A DNA stretch of 64,000 nucleotides, from positions 62,001 through 126,000 of the forward strand of contig DATAUE010000114.1 in the NCBI GenBank assembly GCA_036268425.1, given 5' to 3'. Source of the stretch: DATARH01 sp036268425. Lineage in GTDB: Bacteria > Pseudomonadota > Alphaproteobacteria > ATCC43930 > CGMCC-115725. Positions 24,108 through 32,693 of this stretch are shown here, one piece after another (the first letter of the stretch is position 1; each line of letters starts with the position of its first letter). Both the position numbers and the translations under genes were made by a program. Under the pieces are notes generated by a model, which was not told the origin of the DNA, did not search any database, and worked only from the letters and a program-made list of their open reading frames with translations.

Positions 24108-24899
24108 AACGTTGCAGGACACGAGGCAATCGGCCAGCCTGGCTTTCGCGGCAGCCGACCTATGTGATAGCTGTAAGGTGACATAGGAGCACCGGACGGG
24201 CCATCGGCGGCGATCTGCTGACGCTGCGCGGCGAATGTGCTGGTCGCAAGCTGTCGGAACAAGATGCCGGTCCGGTCCGAAGCTTGACGTCTAAATCGAT
24301 GCCCCGCAGCGCAGCGCCGGCGAGCATAACGGCGATAGCCCCGCTCGTAAGGCTTAGGCGGCTGCCGCCTGTTTGCGTCCCGGCCTTACGGTTTCGACAG
24401 GATTGGGCTGCCTAGGGGCTTGCCCGAACCTAGATCCGGGAAGCGAGCGCCGCGCTCCGGTTACACTGCGGTGCTCGAAGACAGCAAAGCACGGCCACGT
24501 TCATCCAAGCGGTGGAAAACGGGTTTGGCGACGATATGGCCAAAGGTCAGGCTTTTCGTTGAGTGATCTTTGCGTGTAAACGCTGCGCTTAAGGGAACTC
24601 TTCGACATATCGGCGAGCGAAGAAGGGCTTCCTATCACGGATTGGCTCATCAGCTGGAACACAACGGATTGGCCAATCAGGCTGAGTTGTTTCTGAGAGA
24701 CCTTACCCGGATCGAACATAGGGTCGAGGGTCATAGCGGTGGCTGGTATCTAGAATCGCCCGCTCCCCATTGCCGAGCGAGCAAGATGCGTCTTCAGGCA
24801 ATGCTGCAGCTAACGCGGCATTGGGCAACCGCTCTGCGGCTCGCAAAATTAATACGACACGTTCCCGCGTTGGAGTTCGCGCCTAAATCATTGAAAGCG
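24108..24899. other. Gene-poor stretch, no supported coding sequence
   Basis: Nearly 800 bp without a gene I can support. Several open frames (for example 24373-24579 and 24570-24929 on plus, 24501-24734 on minus) have no recognisable motif, no good ribosome-binding site and no conserved composition. A 7-bp inverted pair CCTATGT (24159-24165) / ACATAGG (24181-24187) is present. The base composition is more mixed than in the flanking genes and there are no transposase remnants that I can read. It may be the decayed remains of an insertion next to the tRNA. Confidence 0.6.
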
Positions 24900-24976
24900 T
24901 GGCGCGCCCGAGAGGAGTCGAACCCCTAACCCCCAGATCCGTAGTCTGGTGCTCTATCCAGTTGAGCTACGGGCGC
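24900..24976 (-). tRNA. tRNA-Arg (anticodon ACG)
   Basis: Read on the minus strand, the acceptor stem GCGCCCG (24970-24976) pairs with CGGGCGC (24904-24910), the D arm reads AGCTCAACTGGATAGAGCA, the anticodon stem is CCAGA/TCTGG around loop CTACGGA with anticodon ACG, and the T arm contains GGTTCGACTCC. Discriminator G and an encoded CCA follow (24900-24903). Anticodon ACG is read as inosine-CG after TadA editing and decodes CGU, CGC and CGA. Confidence 0.96.
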
Positions 24977-25356
24977 ATTCGTGGTGTCGCTTTGTCGCGT
25001 CGGGGCAGGGTTTCCTGACCGCTTGCGGCGGCCCGGTATCGCCGGGCGGCGTGTTAGAGCATACCGGGCCGGATTTCGCAAGGTCATTGGGGCGATCGGC
25101 CTTGCGACAAAGATCGGCAGGACGCTCCCGTTACCTCTGTTGCGTAACAGCCGTCACAGCGGGACAATGCCAACGGTCGCCTAATCGCGGGTGGCCGGAA
25201 ACGGCTGCCGAGAGACGCTGCAGCAAGGTTCCCCGATCCTTTTCTTCACCATGCCTTTATGTGTTGACTGATCATAAATGCCAGCACTTGTTTTTTATAG
25301 TGATAATTCCCATATAGGTGCTTTCCATAGCAATCAAGAGGTACTGGCCGGTGGCA
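24977..25356. other. Intergenic stretch with an AT-rich part
   Basis: About 380 bp between the tRNA and the next small gene. The first 230 bp are GC-rich with no convincing frame. From about 25250 the composition shifts to AT-rich (TTGACTGATCATAAATG, TTTTTTATAGTGATAATTCC), which may hold the promoter of the downstream gene, but I cannot place a well-spaced -35/-10 pair. Confidence 0.6.
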
Positions 25357-25683
25357 ATGCGAACCCCTGCACGCAGGTATGAGCGCGAAGAAATGGTTGC
25401 GTACATACATGGAATTGACCCGCAAGGTGATGTCGCCCATATCCTGGTTCATAAGAAAGGCAACAGTGTCCGGTTCTCTGGAAAGCTCGGAGAACATAAG
25501 GTTTCGCCATCGAATGCCGGCGATCTGGAGCAATGGGTCAACGAAGCAGAAACGGTGTGGGGCCTGGATGCAGCCATCGGCGTCCCGAGGGGTTTTATGA
25601 ACAGCCCGGAAAGCCTCGAAAAAATGGAAATGCTGAATATCAACGCAGCGAAGAAAAAGAAGGATCTCGAAGCGGCGAGCTAA
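25357..25683 (+). CDS. Small hypothetical protein
   Basis: A 108-residue soluble protein that I do not recognise. Readable features are a basic N-terminus (MRTPARRYEREEMVAYIHGI), a central stretch FSGKLGEHKVSPSNAGDLEQ, and a lysine-rich C-terminus (NINAAKKKKDLEAAS). No signal peptide, membrane segment or catalytic motif is visible. The start is uncertain: GTG at 25318, ATG at 25357 or ATG at 25393. Codon use is less GC-biased than in the neighbours, and the gene sits next to the gene-poor tRNA-Arg region, so recent acquisition is possible. It converges on the acyl-CoA dehydrogenase gene. Confidence 0.55.
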   Translation: MRTPARRYEREEMVAYIHGIDPQGDVAHILVHKKGNSVRFSGKLGEHKVSPSNAGDLEQWVNEAETVWGLDAAIGVPRGFMNSPESLEKMEMLNINAAKKKKDLEAAS

Positions 25684-25690
25684 TCGCACA

Positions 25691-26863
25691 TCAAACCTTG
25701 TTGCGGGCGATCAGCTGGCGGGCGATGATAATACGTTGCAACTCGTTGGTGCCTTCACCGATTACCAGCAGCGGTGCGTCGCGGTACAAGCGTTCGATGT
25801 TGAACTCCTTGGAGTAACCGTAACCGCCGTGGATGCGCATCGCCTCGATGCTGACGTTGAGTGCGGCTTCCGAGGCGAATAGCTTGGCCATGCCGGCTTC
25901 CATGTCGCAGCGCTCGCCTCGGTCATAAGCGCCCGCGGCCTGCGCGACCAATAACCGCGCTGCTTCGACCTGTGTCGCCATGTCCGCCAGTTTTAGCTGG
26001 ATCGCCTGATGCTCGCAGATCGGCTTGCCGAAGGTCTTGCGTACCTGGCTGTAGCTGACCGCTTCGGACAGCGCGGCGCGGGCCACCCCGACGCCGCGCG
26101 CCGCGACATTGATGCGGCCGAGTTCGAGGCCGCCCAACGCGTGTTGCAGCCCCCTCCCCTCGACACCGCCGATCAACCGGTCGGCGGCAATCTCGAAATC
26201 ATCGAACACCAACTCGGCCGAGTCGATGCCCTTATAGCCGAGCTTTTCGAGCTTGCGGCTGACTGTGAAGCCCGGTCCCTTCTCGGCCAAAAACAGGCTC
26301 ATGCCGCGATGGCGCGGTTCGGCCGCCGGGTCGGTTTTGACCAGCAACGCAAAAATCTGGCCGTAAATGCCGTTGGATATCCATGTTTTGGTGCCGTTAA
26401 CCGCATAAGTCGTGTTGCCCTGGCGGCGCGCCGTGGTGCGGATCGCCTGCAGATCGGTGCCGCAATCCGGCTCGGTCAGCGCGAGGCCGCCACGCAACTC
26501 GCCGCTCGCAAAGCGCGGCAGGAAAGCCTGTTTCTGTTCCGCGGTGCCAAAGCGTTCCACCGCGGCGGCCATGATCAGGTGCGAATTGAAAATGCCGGAC
26601 AGCGACATCCATACGGTCGATACTGTCTCGACAATCTTGGCATAGGTCGACGCCGACAGGCCAAGGCCGCCATAATCGGTGCCGATCGTGGCCCCGAACA
26701 GGCCGAGCGCCTTCATCCCTTCGACGATTTCCTCGGGGTAGGTGTCATCGCGTTCGAGCGCGTGGACGTGCGGACGCACGTCGCGTTCGAGAAAACGCTC
26801 GACGCCGTCGAGGATCAGCCGATCCTGTTCGGCGGCACTGTCGGCTTCGACATGGCGTGTCAT
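25691..26863 (-). CDS. Acyl-CoA dehydrogenase family flavoprotein
   Basis: A 390-residue acyl-CoA dehydrogenase. Conserved blocks appear in order: LALTEPDCGTDLQAIRTTAR (about residues 119-138), NGTKTWISNG, the ADRLIGGVEGRGLQHALGGL segment, RKTFGKPICEHQAIQLKLAD, and the C-terminal RIHGGYGYSKEFNIERLYRD, followed by GEGTNELQRIIIAR with the typical glutamate-containing motif. The enzyme oxidises an acyl-CoA to enoyl-CoA with FAD and passes electrons to ETF. I chose the ATG at 26863 because AGGAG lies 9 nt before it; the frame extends to 26890. It stands alone, so the chain-length specificity is not indicated. Confidence 0.94.
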   Translation of the reverse strand: MTRHVEADSAAEQDRLILDGVERFLERDVRPHVHALERDDTYPEEIVEGMKALGLFGATIGTDYGGLGLSASTYAKIVETVSTVWMSLSGIFNSHLIMAAAVERFGTAEQKQAFLPRFASGELRGGLALTEPDCGTDLQAIRTTARRQGNTTYAVNGTKTWISNGIYGQIFALLVKTDPAAEPRHRGMSLFLAEKGPGFTVSRKLEKLGYKGIDSAELVFDDFEIAADRLIGGVEGRGLQHALGGLELGRINVAARGVGVARAALSEAVSYSQVRKTFGKPICEHQAIQLKLADMATQVEAARLLVAQAAGAYDRGERCDMEAGMAKLFASEAALNVSIEAMRIHGGYGYSKEFNIERLYRDAPLLVIGEGTNELQRIIIARQLIARNKV

Positions 26864-26931
26864 CAATGGCGGCTCCTGTGCGGCCGCCACTCTATGTCAA
26901 TTAACCGGCAGGTCCAGAGCCGGGCAGCAGC

Positions 26932-27348
26932 CTACCCCGCCAGCGAATAGGACTCGGTCAGCCAGCGGGCGAAAGCCGGCAGCGGGTTGGCTGTCCATGA
27001 TCTGCGCAGCCGCTCACGAGCCGCGAGGCGGCGCAGCCGACGGGCGACCTCGGTGGGCTGCATCGTGCCCATATAGCCGCAACTGCACAGTACCCGATGC
27101 GCCTGATTGCGCGACAACCCGAAAAACACAGCGCCGTCACCGAAACGGTCGCTGCCGAGACCGGCCTGCCGCAACGCCGGGTCCTCGCACGCCAGCGCGA
27201 GCGGCGAGTTCGCTACGCGCAAATCTGCCCGAGCTTCTTTCGGCAGAAGTTCAACATCACGGAACGGGCTGAGCCTGTCGCGATCCGTCCGCTCCAACAC
27301 CGCCGCCCAGCGCTCCAGCCGGTCGCATCGAGACATCGCGTCGTTCAT
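26932..27348 (-). CDS. Hypothetical protein, helical
   Basis: A 138-residue protein that I do not assign to a family. It begins MNDAMSRCDRLERWAAVLER and has an acidic-basic helical first half (LSPFRDVELLPKEARADLRV), then GLSRNQAHRVLCSCGYMGTM in the middle and an Arg-rich end. There are three cysteines (one N-terminal, two in CSC), too few for a recognisable zinc motif. The ATG at 27348 is placed 6 nt after AAGGAG, which supports it over the longer frame to 27390. It is upstream of and co-directional with the acyl-CoA dehydrogenase gene. Confidence 0.7.
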   Translation of the reverse strand: MNDAMSRCDRLERWAAVLERTDRDRLSPFRDVELLPKEARADLRVANSPLALACEDPALRQAGLGSDRFGDGAVFFGLSRNQAHRVLCSCGYMGTMQPTEVARRLRRLAARERLRRSWTANPLPAFARWLTESYSLAG

Positions 27349-27407
27349 TGGCATCTCCTTGCAGTTCCCCGGAAACAGAGGCCCCACCATCGAGTTCCGG
27401 ATGGCAG

Positions 27408-27425
27408 CTCAGTTTGAATTTCGGC
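27408..27425. repeat. Left copy of an inverted repeat flanking the VOC gene
   Basis: CTCAGTTTGAATTTCGGC here is the reverse complement of GCCGAATTCAAACTGAG at 27913-27929, with one single-base indel. The two copies bracket the 140-residue VOC gene in opposite orientation. Similar CGAGTTCCG words lie outside both copies (near 27390 and 27936). Confidence 0.75.
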
Positions 27426-27471
27426 GCTGCTATGGGATGTCGTCAAATTCGCGTGCAGCAAAGGAGTAGCG

Positions 27472-27894
27472 ATGTTTGACCACTTGGGAGCCGTCTTTCG
27501 GGATCTGCGGACCGCCGGCGCCTTTTATCGCGCGGTGCTGGAGCCCCTGAACATCAAATTGATAGAGGATCATACCGGAACCGACGGGACGGGGTGGCTG
27601 GTGTTTTCTTCGGGTGCGCCGGAATCGCCCTTCTTTGTTGTGGCGGCAGGCCGGCCAAGCTTCTGGTCAGACGAACATGAGGTCGCCCGGAGTCCTTCAC
27701 ATTTCGCTTTCACGGCACCATCGCGCGCCGCGGTCGACGCCTTTCATGGCGCTGGCCTCTCGGCGGGCGCAAAGAACAACGGCGATCCCGGGGTGAGACG
27801 GGGACGGTACTATTGCGCATTCCTGATCGATCCAGACGGCAACAATATCGAGGCAGGTGTCTATGCCGATCCTTTAAGCGGATATCGCGCATGA
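27472..27894 (+). CDS. VOC-family (glyoxalase/bleomycin resistance-like) protein
   Basis: A 140-residue single-module VOC protein made of two beta-alpha-beta-beta-beta units. The first strand MFDHLGAVFRDLRTAGAFYR, PSHFAFTAPSRAAVDAFHGA in the middle, and RYYCAFLIDPDGNNIEAGVY at the end are typical. The likely metal ligands are H4, H80 and E133 by family position. Members act as glyoxalases, dioxygenases or resistance proteins. There is no neighbour to suggest a substrate. AAAGGAG precedes the ATG. The gene is enclosed between inverted repeats at 27408 and 27913. Confidence 0.88.
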   Translation: MFDHLGAVFRDLRTAGAFYRAVLEPLNIKLIEDHTGTDGTGWLVFSSGAPESPFFVVAAGRPSFWSDEHEVARSPSHFAFTAPSRAAVDAFHGAGLSAGAKNNGDPGVRRGRYYCAFLIDPDGNNIEAGVYADPLSGYRA

Positions 27895-27912
27895 TCCGTT
27901 CTCGAACCCGAA

Positions 27913-27929
27913 GCCGAATTCAAACTGAG
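27913..27929. repeat. Right copy of an inverted repeat flanking the VOC gene
   Basis: GCCGAATTCAAACTGAG, inverted relative to the copy at 27408-27425, 19 bp after the VOC stop. Only one indel separates the two over 17-18 bp. They could be ends of a small mobile cassette, a duplicated operator, or the remains of a duplicated segment. Confidence 0.75.
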
Positions 27930-28030
27930 GCACGATCGAGTTCCGCGCGAACTCGGCGCCGTGGCCTATCTCGGGTATCATCTGCTGGCTCATGTGAAAA
28001 TTCGCGGATTTCCGCTCAAGGATTCGCCAG

Positions 28031-28537
28031 ATGGTAGCGGTTGCAATGGAAGTGGCAGCGGGGCGGTGGCGTGCCGTCGCCGGCCGTAATTTCGAGGATT
28101 TCACGGTCGGCGACATTTACGAGCATCGCCCCGGCCGCACGATCAGCGAAGCCGACAACACCTGGTTCACGCTGCTGACAATGAACCAGCATCCGCTGCA
28201 TTTCGATGCCGCCTATGCCGCGCAATCGGAGTTCGGCAGGCCTGTCGTCAACAGCTGCCTCACCCTGTCGATCGTCGCCGGGATGAGCGTGGCCGATGTG
28301 AGCCAGAAAGCGATCGCCAATCTCGGCTGGACCGATATCCGCCTACCGGCCCCGGTATTTATCGGCGACACCATCTATGCCGAAAGCGAAGTGCTCGAAA
28401 AACGCGAGTCACGCTCGCGGCCAACGCAGGGCATCGTCACGGTGCGCACGATCGGCAAAAAAGCCGACGGCACCGTGTTTATGACCTATGAGCGCACGGT
28501 GCTTGTGCCAAAGCGCGGCCACGACATCGCGGATTGA
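28031..28537 (+). CDS. MaoC-family dehydratase
   Basis: A 168-residue hot-dog-fold protein. The hydratase-2 motif is readable as YEHRPGRTISEADNTWFTLLTMNQHPLHFD (about residues 30-60), which holds the conserved aspartate and histidine (D..H-P-x-H) of MaoC-type enoyl-CoA hydratases. GDTIYAESEVLEKRESRS follows as expected. The sequence style resembles mesaconyl-CoA or beta-methylmalyl-CoA dehydratase relatives, but the specificity is not provable. AAGGA lies 8 nt before the ATG. It ends 6 bp before the convergent purD stop. Confidence 0.9.
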   Translation: MVAVAMEVAAGRWRAVAGRNFEDFTVGDIYEHRPGRTISEADNTWFTLLTMNQHPLHFDAAYAAQSEFGRPVVNSCLTLSIVAGMSVADVSQKAIANLGWTDIRLPAPVFIGDTIYAESEVLEKRESRSRPTQGIVTVRTIGKKADGTVFMTYERTVLVPKRGHDIAD

Positions 28538-28543
28538 CCGGCA

Positions 28544-29812
28544 TCAGCCGATGCTACGGCTGCCGATATCGCGGCGGCAGAACCCCTCCGGCCAGTCGAT
28601 TGCGTCAACCGCGCGGTAGGCACGGTCGCGGGCGGCAGCGAGAGTCGCGCCACGGGCGGTAACGCCGAGAACGCGCCCGCCATCGGCAATGATGCGGTCG
28701 CCGTCGCGCCTGGTGCCGGCGTGGAACACCTCGACCGCCGGATCGCGCGCGTTGGCATCGAACCCGCGAATTTCGCTGCCGCGCTGCGGATCGTCGGGAT
28801 AGCCCCGCGCCGCCATCACGACGCACAAGGCCGCATCGTCGTGCCAGCGCAGATCGACATCGCGCAGATTGCCGTCGCGCGATGCAATCAACGCCGGCAG
28901 CAGGTCGCTTTTGAGCCGCATCATCAGCGCCTGGCATTCCGGGTCGCCAAAGCGGACGTTGTATTCCAGCAGCTTCGGCCCCTCGGCCGTCAGCATCAGC
29001 CCGGCGAACAGCACGCCTTTGAACGGCCGCCCGTCACGATGCATTGCCCGCACCGTCGGCCGGATGATGCGTTCGATGACCTGGGTTTCGATTTCGGGCG
29101 TCATTAACGCGACCGGCGAATAGGCGCCCATGCCGCCCGTATTCGGGCCGGTATCGCCATCGCCGACGCGCTTATGGTCCTGTGCCGCCGCCAGCGGCAG
29201 GACATTGATGCCGTCAACCAGCGCGAAAAAACTGGCCTCGTCGCCCGCGAGGAATTCCTCGACGATGATCTCCGCCCCGGCGGCGCCGAACCGCCCGTTA
29301 TCCAGCGCCGCATCGACGGCGGCATAAGCCTCGGCCAAATCGGCGGCGACCACGACGCCCTTGCCGGCGGCAAGCCCGTCCGCCTTGACGACCACCGGCG
29401 CACCACACTGCGCGATATAGGCTTTTGCGGCAGCGGCGTCGCGCAAGCGACGATAGGCGGCGGTTGGGATGCCCTCACGGGCGCACAAATCCTTCATAAA
29501 GGATTTCGAGCCTTCGAGCGCAGCCGCGGCGGCGGTAGGGCCGAACGCCGCGATCCCCTCGCCTTCCAGCGCATCGACCAGACCGGCGACCAGCGGCGCC
29601 TCCGGCCCGACCACGACGAAATCGATCTCGGCTTGCTTGCAGAACACAATAAGTCCGGCTGTATCGCTCGCAGCCACGGCCACGCATTCGGCCTCATTGG
29701 CGATGCCGGCATTGCCCGGCGCGCAATACACGCGATCGACCAGCGGCGAGGCAGCAACCGCCCAGGCCAGCGCGTGCTCACGTCCCCCTGATCCGACGAT
29801 CAGCACCCGCAT
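28544..29812 (-). CDS. purD: Phosphoribosylamine-glycine ligase
   Basis: A 422-residue ATP-grasp enzyme of de novo purine synthesis (converts phosphoribosylamine and glycine to GAR). The start MRVLIVGSGGREHALAW is the family opening, and I therefore used the ATG at 29812 rather than the longer frame to 30031. GVVVAADLAEA and EIIVEEFLAGDEASFFALVD belong to the ATP-grasp core, and DHKRVGDGDTGPNTGGMGAY (about residues 214-233) is diagnostic of PurD. It is divergent from xseA with 48 bp between the starts. Confidence 0.97.
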   Translation of the reverse strand: MRVLIVGSGGREHALAWAVAASPLVDRVYCAPGNAGIANEAECVAVAASDTAGLIVFCKQAEIDFVVVGPEAPLVAGLVDALEGEGIAAFGPTAAAAALEGSKSFMKDLCAREGIPTAAYRRLRDAAAAKAYIAQCGAPVVVKADGLAAGKGVVVAADLAEAYAAVDAALDNGRFGAAGAEIIVEEFLAGDEASFFALVDGINVLPLAAAQDHKRVGDGDTGPNTGGMGAYSPVALMTPEIETQVIERIIRPTVRAMHRDGRPFKGVLFAGLMLTAEGPKLLEYNVRFGDPECQALMMRLKSDLLPALIASRDGNLRDVDLRWHDDAALCVVMAARGYPDDPQRGSEIRGFDANARDPAVEVFHAGTRRDGDRIIADGGRVLGVTARGATLAAARDRAYRAVDAIDWPEGFCRRDIGSRSIG

Positions 29813-29860
29813 GACGGCACCTGCATCGCGCTTGTTCTCCGGCTCCGGTAAGATGGTGCG

Positions 29861-31324
29861 ATGAACGACCTGCCGCTCGCCTCGCCCTTGTCCCCCGTGC
29901 CGGGGGCCAACCTGCTTGAGTATACCGTCTCCGAGCTGTCGCTGGCGCTGAAACGGTCGATCGAGGACGGGTTCGGGCATGTCCGGGTGCGCGGCGAAAT
30001 TTCCGGGTTCAAGCGCGTCGGCTCCGGGCATTGCTATTTCGCGCTGAAGGATGCCGAGGCGGTGATCGACGCGGTGTGCTGGCGCACCACCGCGATGCGC
30101 CTCAACCTGAGGCCGGCGGACGGCATGGAGGTCATCTGCAACGGCCGCCTGACGACCTATCCCGGCCGCTCAAAATACCAGCTGATCGTCGATTCGATCG
30201 AACTGGCCGGGATCGGCGCGCTGCTGCGCCTGTTGGAAGAACGCCGCCAGCGACTCGCCGCGGAAGGCTTGTTCGCGGCCGAACGCAAAAAAAAGCTGCC
30301 GTTTCTGCCCCAGGTGATCGGCATCGTTACCTCGCCGACCGGCGCCGTCATCCGCGACATCCTGCATCGCCTCGCCGACCGGTTTCCGCGCCGCGTGCTG
30401 CTGTGGCCGGTCATCGTGCAAGGCGACGGCGCGGCGGCGCAGGTTGCCGCAGCGATCGAGGGCTTCAACCGCATCGCCGCCGGTGGGCATGTCCCGCGCC
30501 CCGACCTGATTATCGTCGCGCGCGGCGGCGGCAGTCTCGAAGATCTGATGGCGTTCAACGAGGAAATCGTGGTGCGGGCCGCCGCCGCCTCGGCGATCCC
30601 GCTGATCTCGGCGGTCGGCCACGAAACCGACACGACGCTGATCGACCACGCCAGCGATCGCCGCGCGCCGACCCCGACAGCCGCGGCCGAGATGGCGGTA
30701 CCGGTGCGGCTCGACCTCGTCGCCGATCTCGGCGGCAAGGCATCGCGCCTCGCCGGCGGGTTGTCGCGACTGTTCGGCGAGCGCCGGCTGCATCTGGCCG
30801 GGCTGGCGCGCGGCCTGCCCGATCCGCATGATCTGCTCGGCGCCGCGACGCAGCGCCTCGACGACCGCAGCGAGCGGTTGCGCCTCGCGATCCATACGCG
30901 CCTTGCCGGTGCCCGGCAGCGTCTCGATGTCGCGGCTGCGGGGTTGCGCCCGACCGCACTCGCCGCCGATATAAATCGGGCGCGGGAGCGCTTTACGGAG
31001 GTCGAGCGCCGGCTGACAGCAGCGATGGCGCATGCGCTGGCAGCAAAGCGCGACGGCCTCGACAATTTTGCCGGCCGGCTGGCGACGCATTCCGAGCACC
31101 ACGAAAGCCTGCTGGCCCGCGGCTATGCCGTCGTGTGGGACAGCAGCGCCAAACTCGTCGAAGATGCACGCACGGTACGGCCCGGCGCCGCGCTGGAACT
31201 CGAATTCTACAACGGTAAGGTCGGCGTGATTGCCGGCGGATCGCGCCGGCCGGTGCGGCGCTCAAAACCGCTGGAAGGCCAAGGCAACCTGTTTTGGGCG
31301 CAGGGCCGCTCTGAAACTCATTAG
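29861..31324 (+). CDS. xseA: Exodeoxyribonuclease VII large subunit
   Basis: A 487-residue protein. It begins with the OB-fold that includes EYTVSELSLALKRSIEDGF and GHVRVRGEISGFKRVGSGHC (about residues 18-57). The catalytic domain carries GIVTSPTGAVIRDILHRLAD (about 150-170) and LIIVARGGGSLEDLMAFNEE (about 215-235), followed by the VGHETDTTLIDHASDRRAPT region. With XseB it degrades single-stranded DNA from both ends. xseB is not adjacent. An A8 run inside the gene (30288-30295) encodes lysines in-frame. Confidence 0.96.
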   Translation: MNDLPLASPLSPVPGANLLEYTVSELSLALKRSIEDGFGHVRVRGEISGFKRVGSGHCYFALKDAEAVIDAVCWRTTAMRLNLRPADGMEVICNGRLTTYPGRSKYQLIVDSIELAGIGALLRLLEERRQRLAAEGLFAAERKKKLPFLPQVIGIVTSPTGAVIRDILHRLADRFPRRVLLWPVIVQGDGAAAQVAAAIEGFNRIAAGGHVPRPDLIIVARGGGSLEDLMAFNEEIVVRAAAASAIPLISAVGHETDTTLIDHASDRRAPTPTAAAEMAVPVRLDLVADLGGKASRLAGGLSRLFGERRLHLAGLARGLPDPHDLLGAATQRLDDRSERLRLAIHTRLAGARQRLDVAAAGLRPTALAADINRARERFTEVERRLTAAMAHALAAKRDGLDNFAGRLATHSEHHESLLARGYAVVWDSSAKLVEDARTVRPGAALELEFYNGKVGVIAGGSRRPVRRSKPLEGQGNLFWAQGRSETH

Positions 31325-31344
31325 TGGATATGGAGAACGAATCG

Positions 31345-32064
31345 ATGCGACCTTCCGGACGCACACCAGCGGCAATGCGGCCGGTCACGCTGGAACCAGG
31401 TTTCTCGAAATACGCCGAAGGCTCGTGCCTGGCGCGGTTCGGCGAAACTCATGTGCTGTGTGCCGCTACCGTCGAAGAACGCGTGCCACCGTTTCTGCGC
31501 AATACCGGGCGCGGTTGGGTGACGGCTGAATACGGCATGCTGCCGCGCTCGACCCATACCCGCACCGACCGCGAAGCGAGCCGAGGCCGGCAGAGCGGAC
31601 GGACCCAGGAAATCCAGCGTCTGATCGGACGCAGCCTGCGCGCCGTCACCAATCTCGAAGCGCTCGGCGAGCGGCAGATCCGGCTCGATTGCGATGTCCT
31701 GCAAGCCGACGGCGGCACCCGCACCGCCGCCATTACCGGCAGCTATGTCGCGCTCTATCAGGCGCTGGCGAAACTCGTGGCCAGCGGCGCGCTGCCGCAA
31801 GTGCCGATGCATGACAGCGTTGCGGCGATCTCGTGCGGGGTGTTCGAGAAGGAAGCCGTGCTCGATCTCGATTACGCGGAGGATTCGCAGGCAATGACCG
31901 ACGCGAATTTCGTGCTGACCGGCACCGGCGGCATCGTCGAAATCCAGGCGACCGCCGAAGGCGCGCCGTTTGACGAAGCGACATTCGCGCAAATGCTCGG
32001 CCTCGCGCGCAGCGGAATCGTTGAACTGGCTCGCCTGCAGCGGGCCGCGCTCGGACTCGGCTGA
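31345..32064 (+). CDS. rph: Ribonuclease PH
   Basis: A 239-residue phosphorolytic 3'-5' exoribonuclease that trims tRNA 3' ends, at the usual family length (about 238). MRPSGRTPAAMRPVTLEPGF begins the protein. ETHVLCAATVEERVPPFLRN and GWVTAEYGMLPRSTHTRTDR (about residues 56-75) contain the conserved arginines of the phosphate site, and MHDSVAAISCG plus EIQATAEGAPFD follow. Start ATG at 31345, preceded by GGAGA. It opens the tight rph-rdgB-hemW run (3 bp to the next gene). Confidence 0.97.
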   Translation: MRPSGRTPAAMRPVTLEPGFSKYAEGSCLARFGETHVLCAATVEERVPPFLRNTGRGWVTAEYGMLPRSTHTRTDREASRGRQSGRTQEIQRLIGRSLRAVTNLEALGERQIRLDCDVLQADGGTRTAAITGSYVALYQALAKLVASGALPQVPMHDSVAAISCGVFEKEAVLDLDYAEDSQAMTDANFVLTGTGGIVEIQATAEGAPFDEATFAQMLGLARSGIVELARLQRAALGLG

Positions 32065-32067
32065 GAC

Positions 32068-32661
32068 ATGGCGCGCCGCCTCAACGCCGGCGAACGGCTG
32101 GTCATCGCCAGCCACAATCCCGGCAAAATCGTCGAAATCGATGCCTTGCTGGCGCCCTTTGGCATCGTCACTCTCGGCGCCGCAGCGCTCGGCCTCCCCG
32201 AACCCGACGAAACCGGCGCGACCTTTGAGGACAACGCGGCGCTGAAAGCCCGCGCGGCCGCGGAACGCAGCGGCATTGTCGCGCTTGCCGACGATTCGGG
32301 GCTGGTCGTTCCGGCGCTGGGCGGCGCACCGGGCATCTATTCAGCGCGCTGGGCCGGGCCGGCCAAGGATTTCGCGGCGGCGATGGCGCGCGTGCAGCAG
32401 GAGCTCGCGGACGGCGACCGCCGCGCCTATTTCGTCGCGGTGCTGGCCTTGTGCTGGCCGGACGGCGAACTCGCGCTGTTTCGCGGCGAGGAACACGGCT
32501 CCCTCGTCTGGCCGCCGCGCGGCGACCGCGGGTTCGGCTACGACCCGATATTCGTGCCGGACGGATATAGCCAGACCTTTGGCGAAATGGACCCTGACGC
32601 CAAACACCGCATCGGCCACCGCGCCCGCGCCTTTGCGAAGATGATGGCCGAATGCTTGTAA
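32068..32661 (+). CDS. rdgB: Non-canonical purine NTP pyrophosphatase (RdgB/HAM1)
   Basis: A 197-residue ITPase that removes dITP and XTP. The substrate-binding SHNPGKIVEI motif is at about residues 14-23, the phosphate/metal region is ADDSGLVVPALGGAPGIYSA (about 73-92), and FGYDPIFVPDGYSQTFGEMD is near residue 155. It follows rph by 3 bp and ends overlapping the N-terminal frame of hemW, so all three are surely co-transcribed. Confidence 0.97.
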   Translation: MARRLNAGERLVIASHNPGKIVEIDALLAPFGIVTLGAAALGLPEPDETGATFEDNAALKARAAAERSGIVALADDSGLVVPALGGAPGIYSARWAGPAKDFAAAMARVQQELADGDRRAYFVAVLALCWPDGELALFRGEEHGSLVWPPRGDRGFGYDPIFVPDGYSQTFGEMDPDAKHRIGHRARAFAKMMAECL

Positions 32662-32693
32662 ACCGCACTGGCGCGTCGGGCGAGAAAGGGAGG

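Noticed and set aside
24570..24929. 119-residue open frame before tRNA-Arg
   Set aside because: No family motif, runs into the tRNA gene, and no ribosome-binding site.
28538..28543. Terminator between the convergent MaoC and purD genes
   Set aside because: The gap is only 6 bp and no hairpin with a T-run was seen.
30288..30295. A8 run in xseA as a programmed slippage site
   Set aside because: It codes lysines in frame in a conserved domain; nothing points to slippage.
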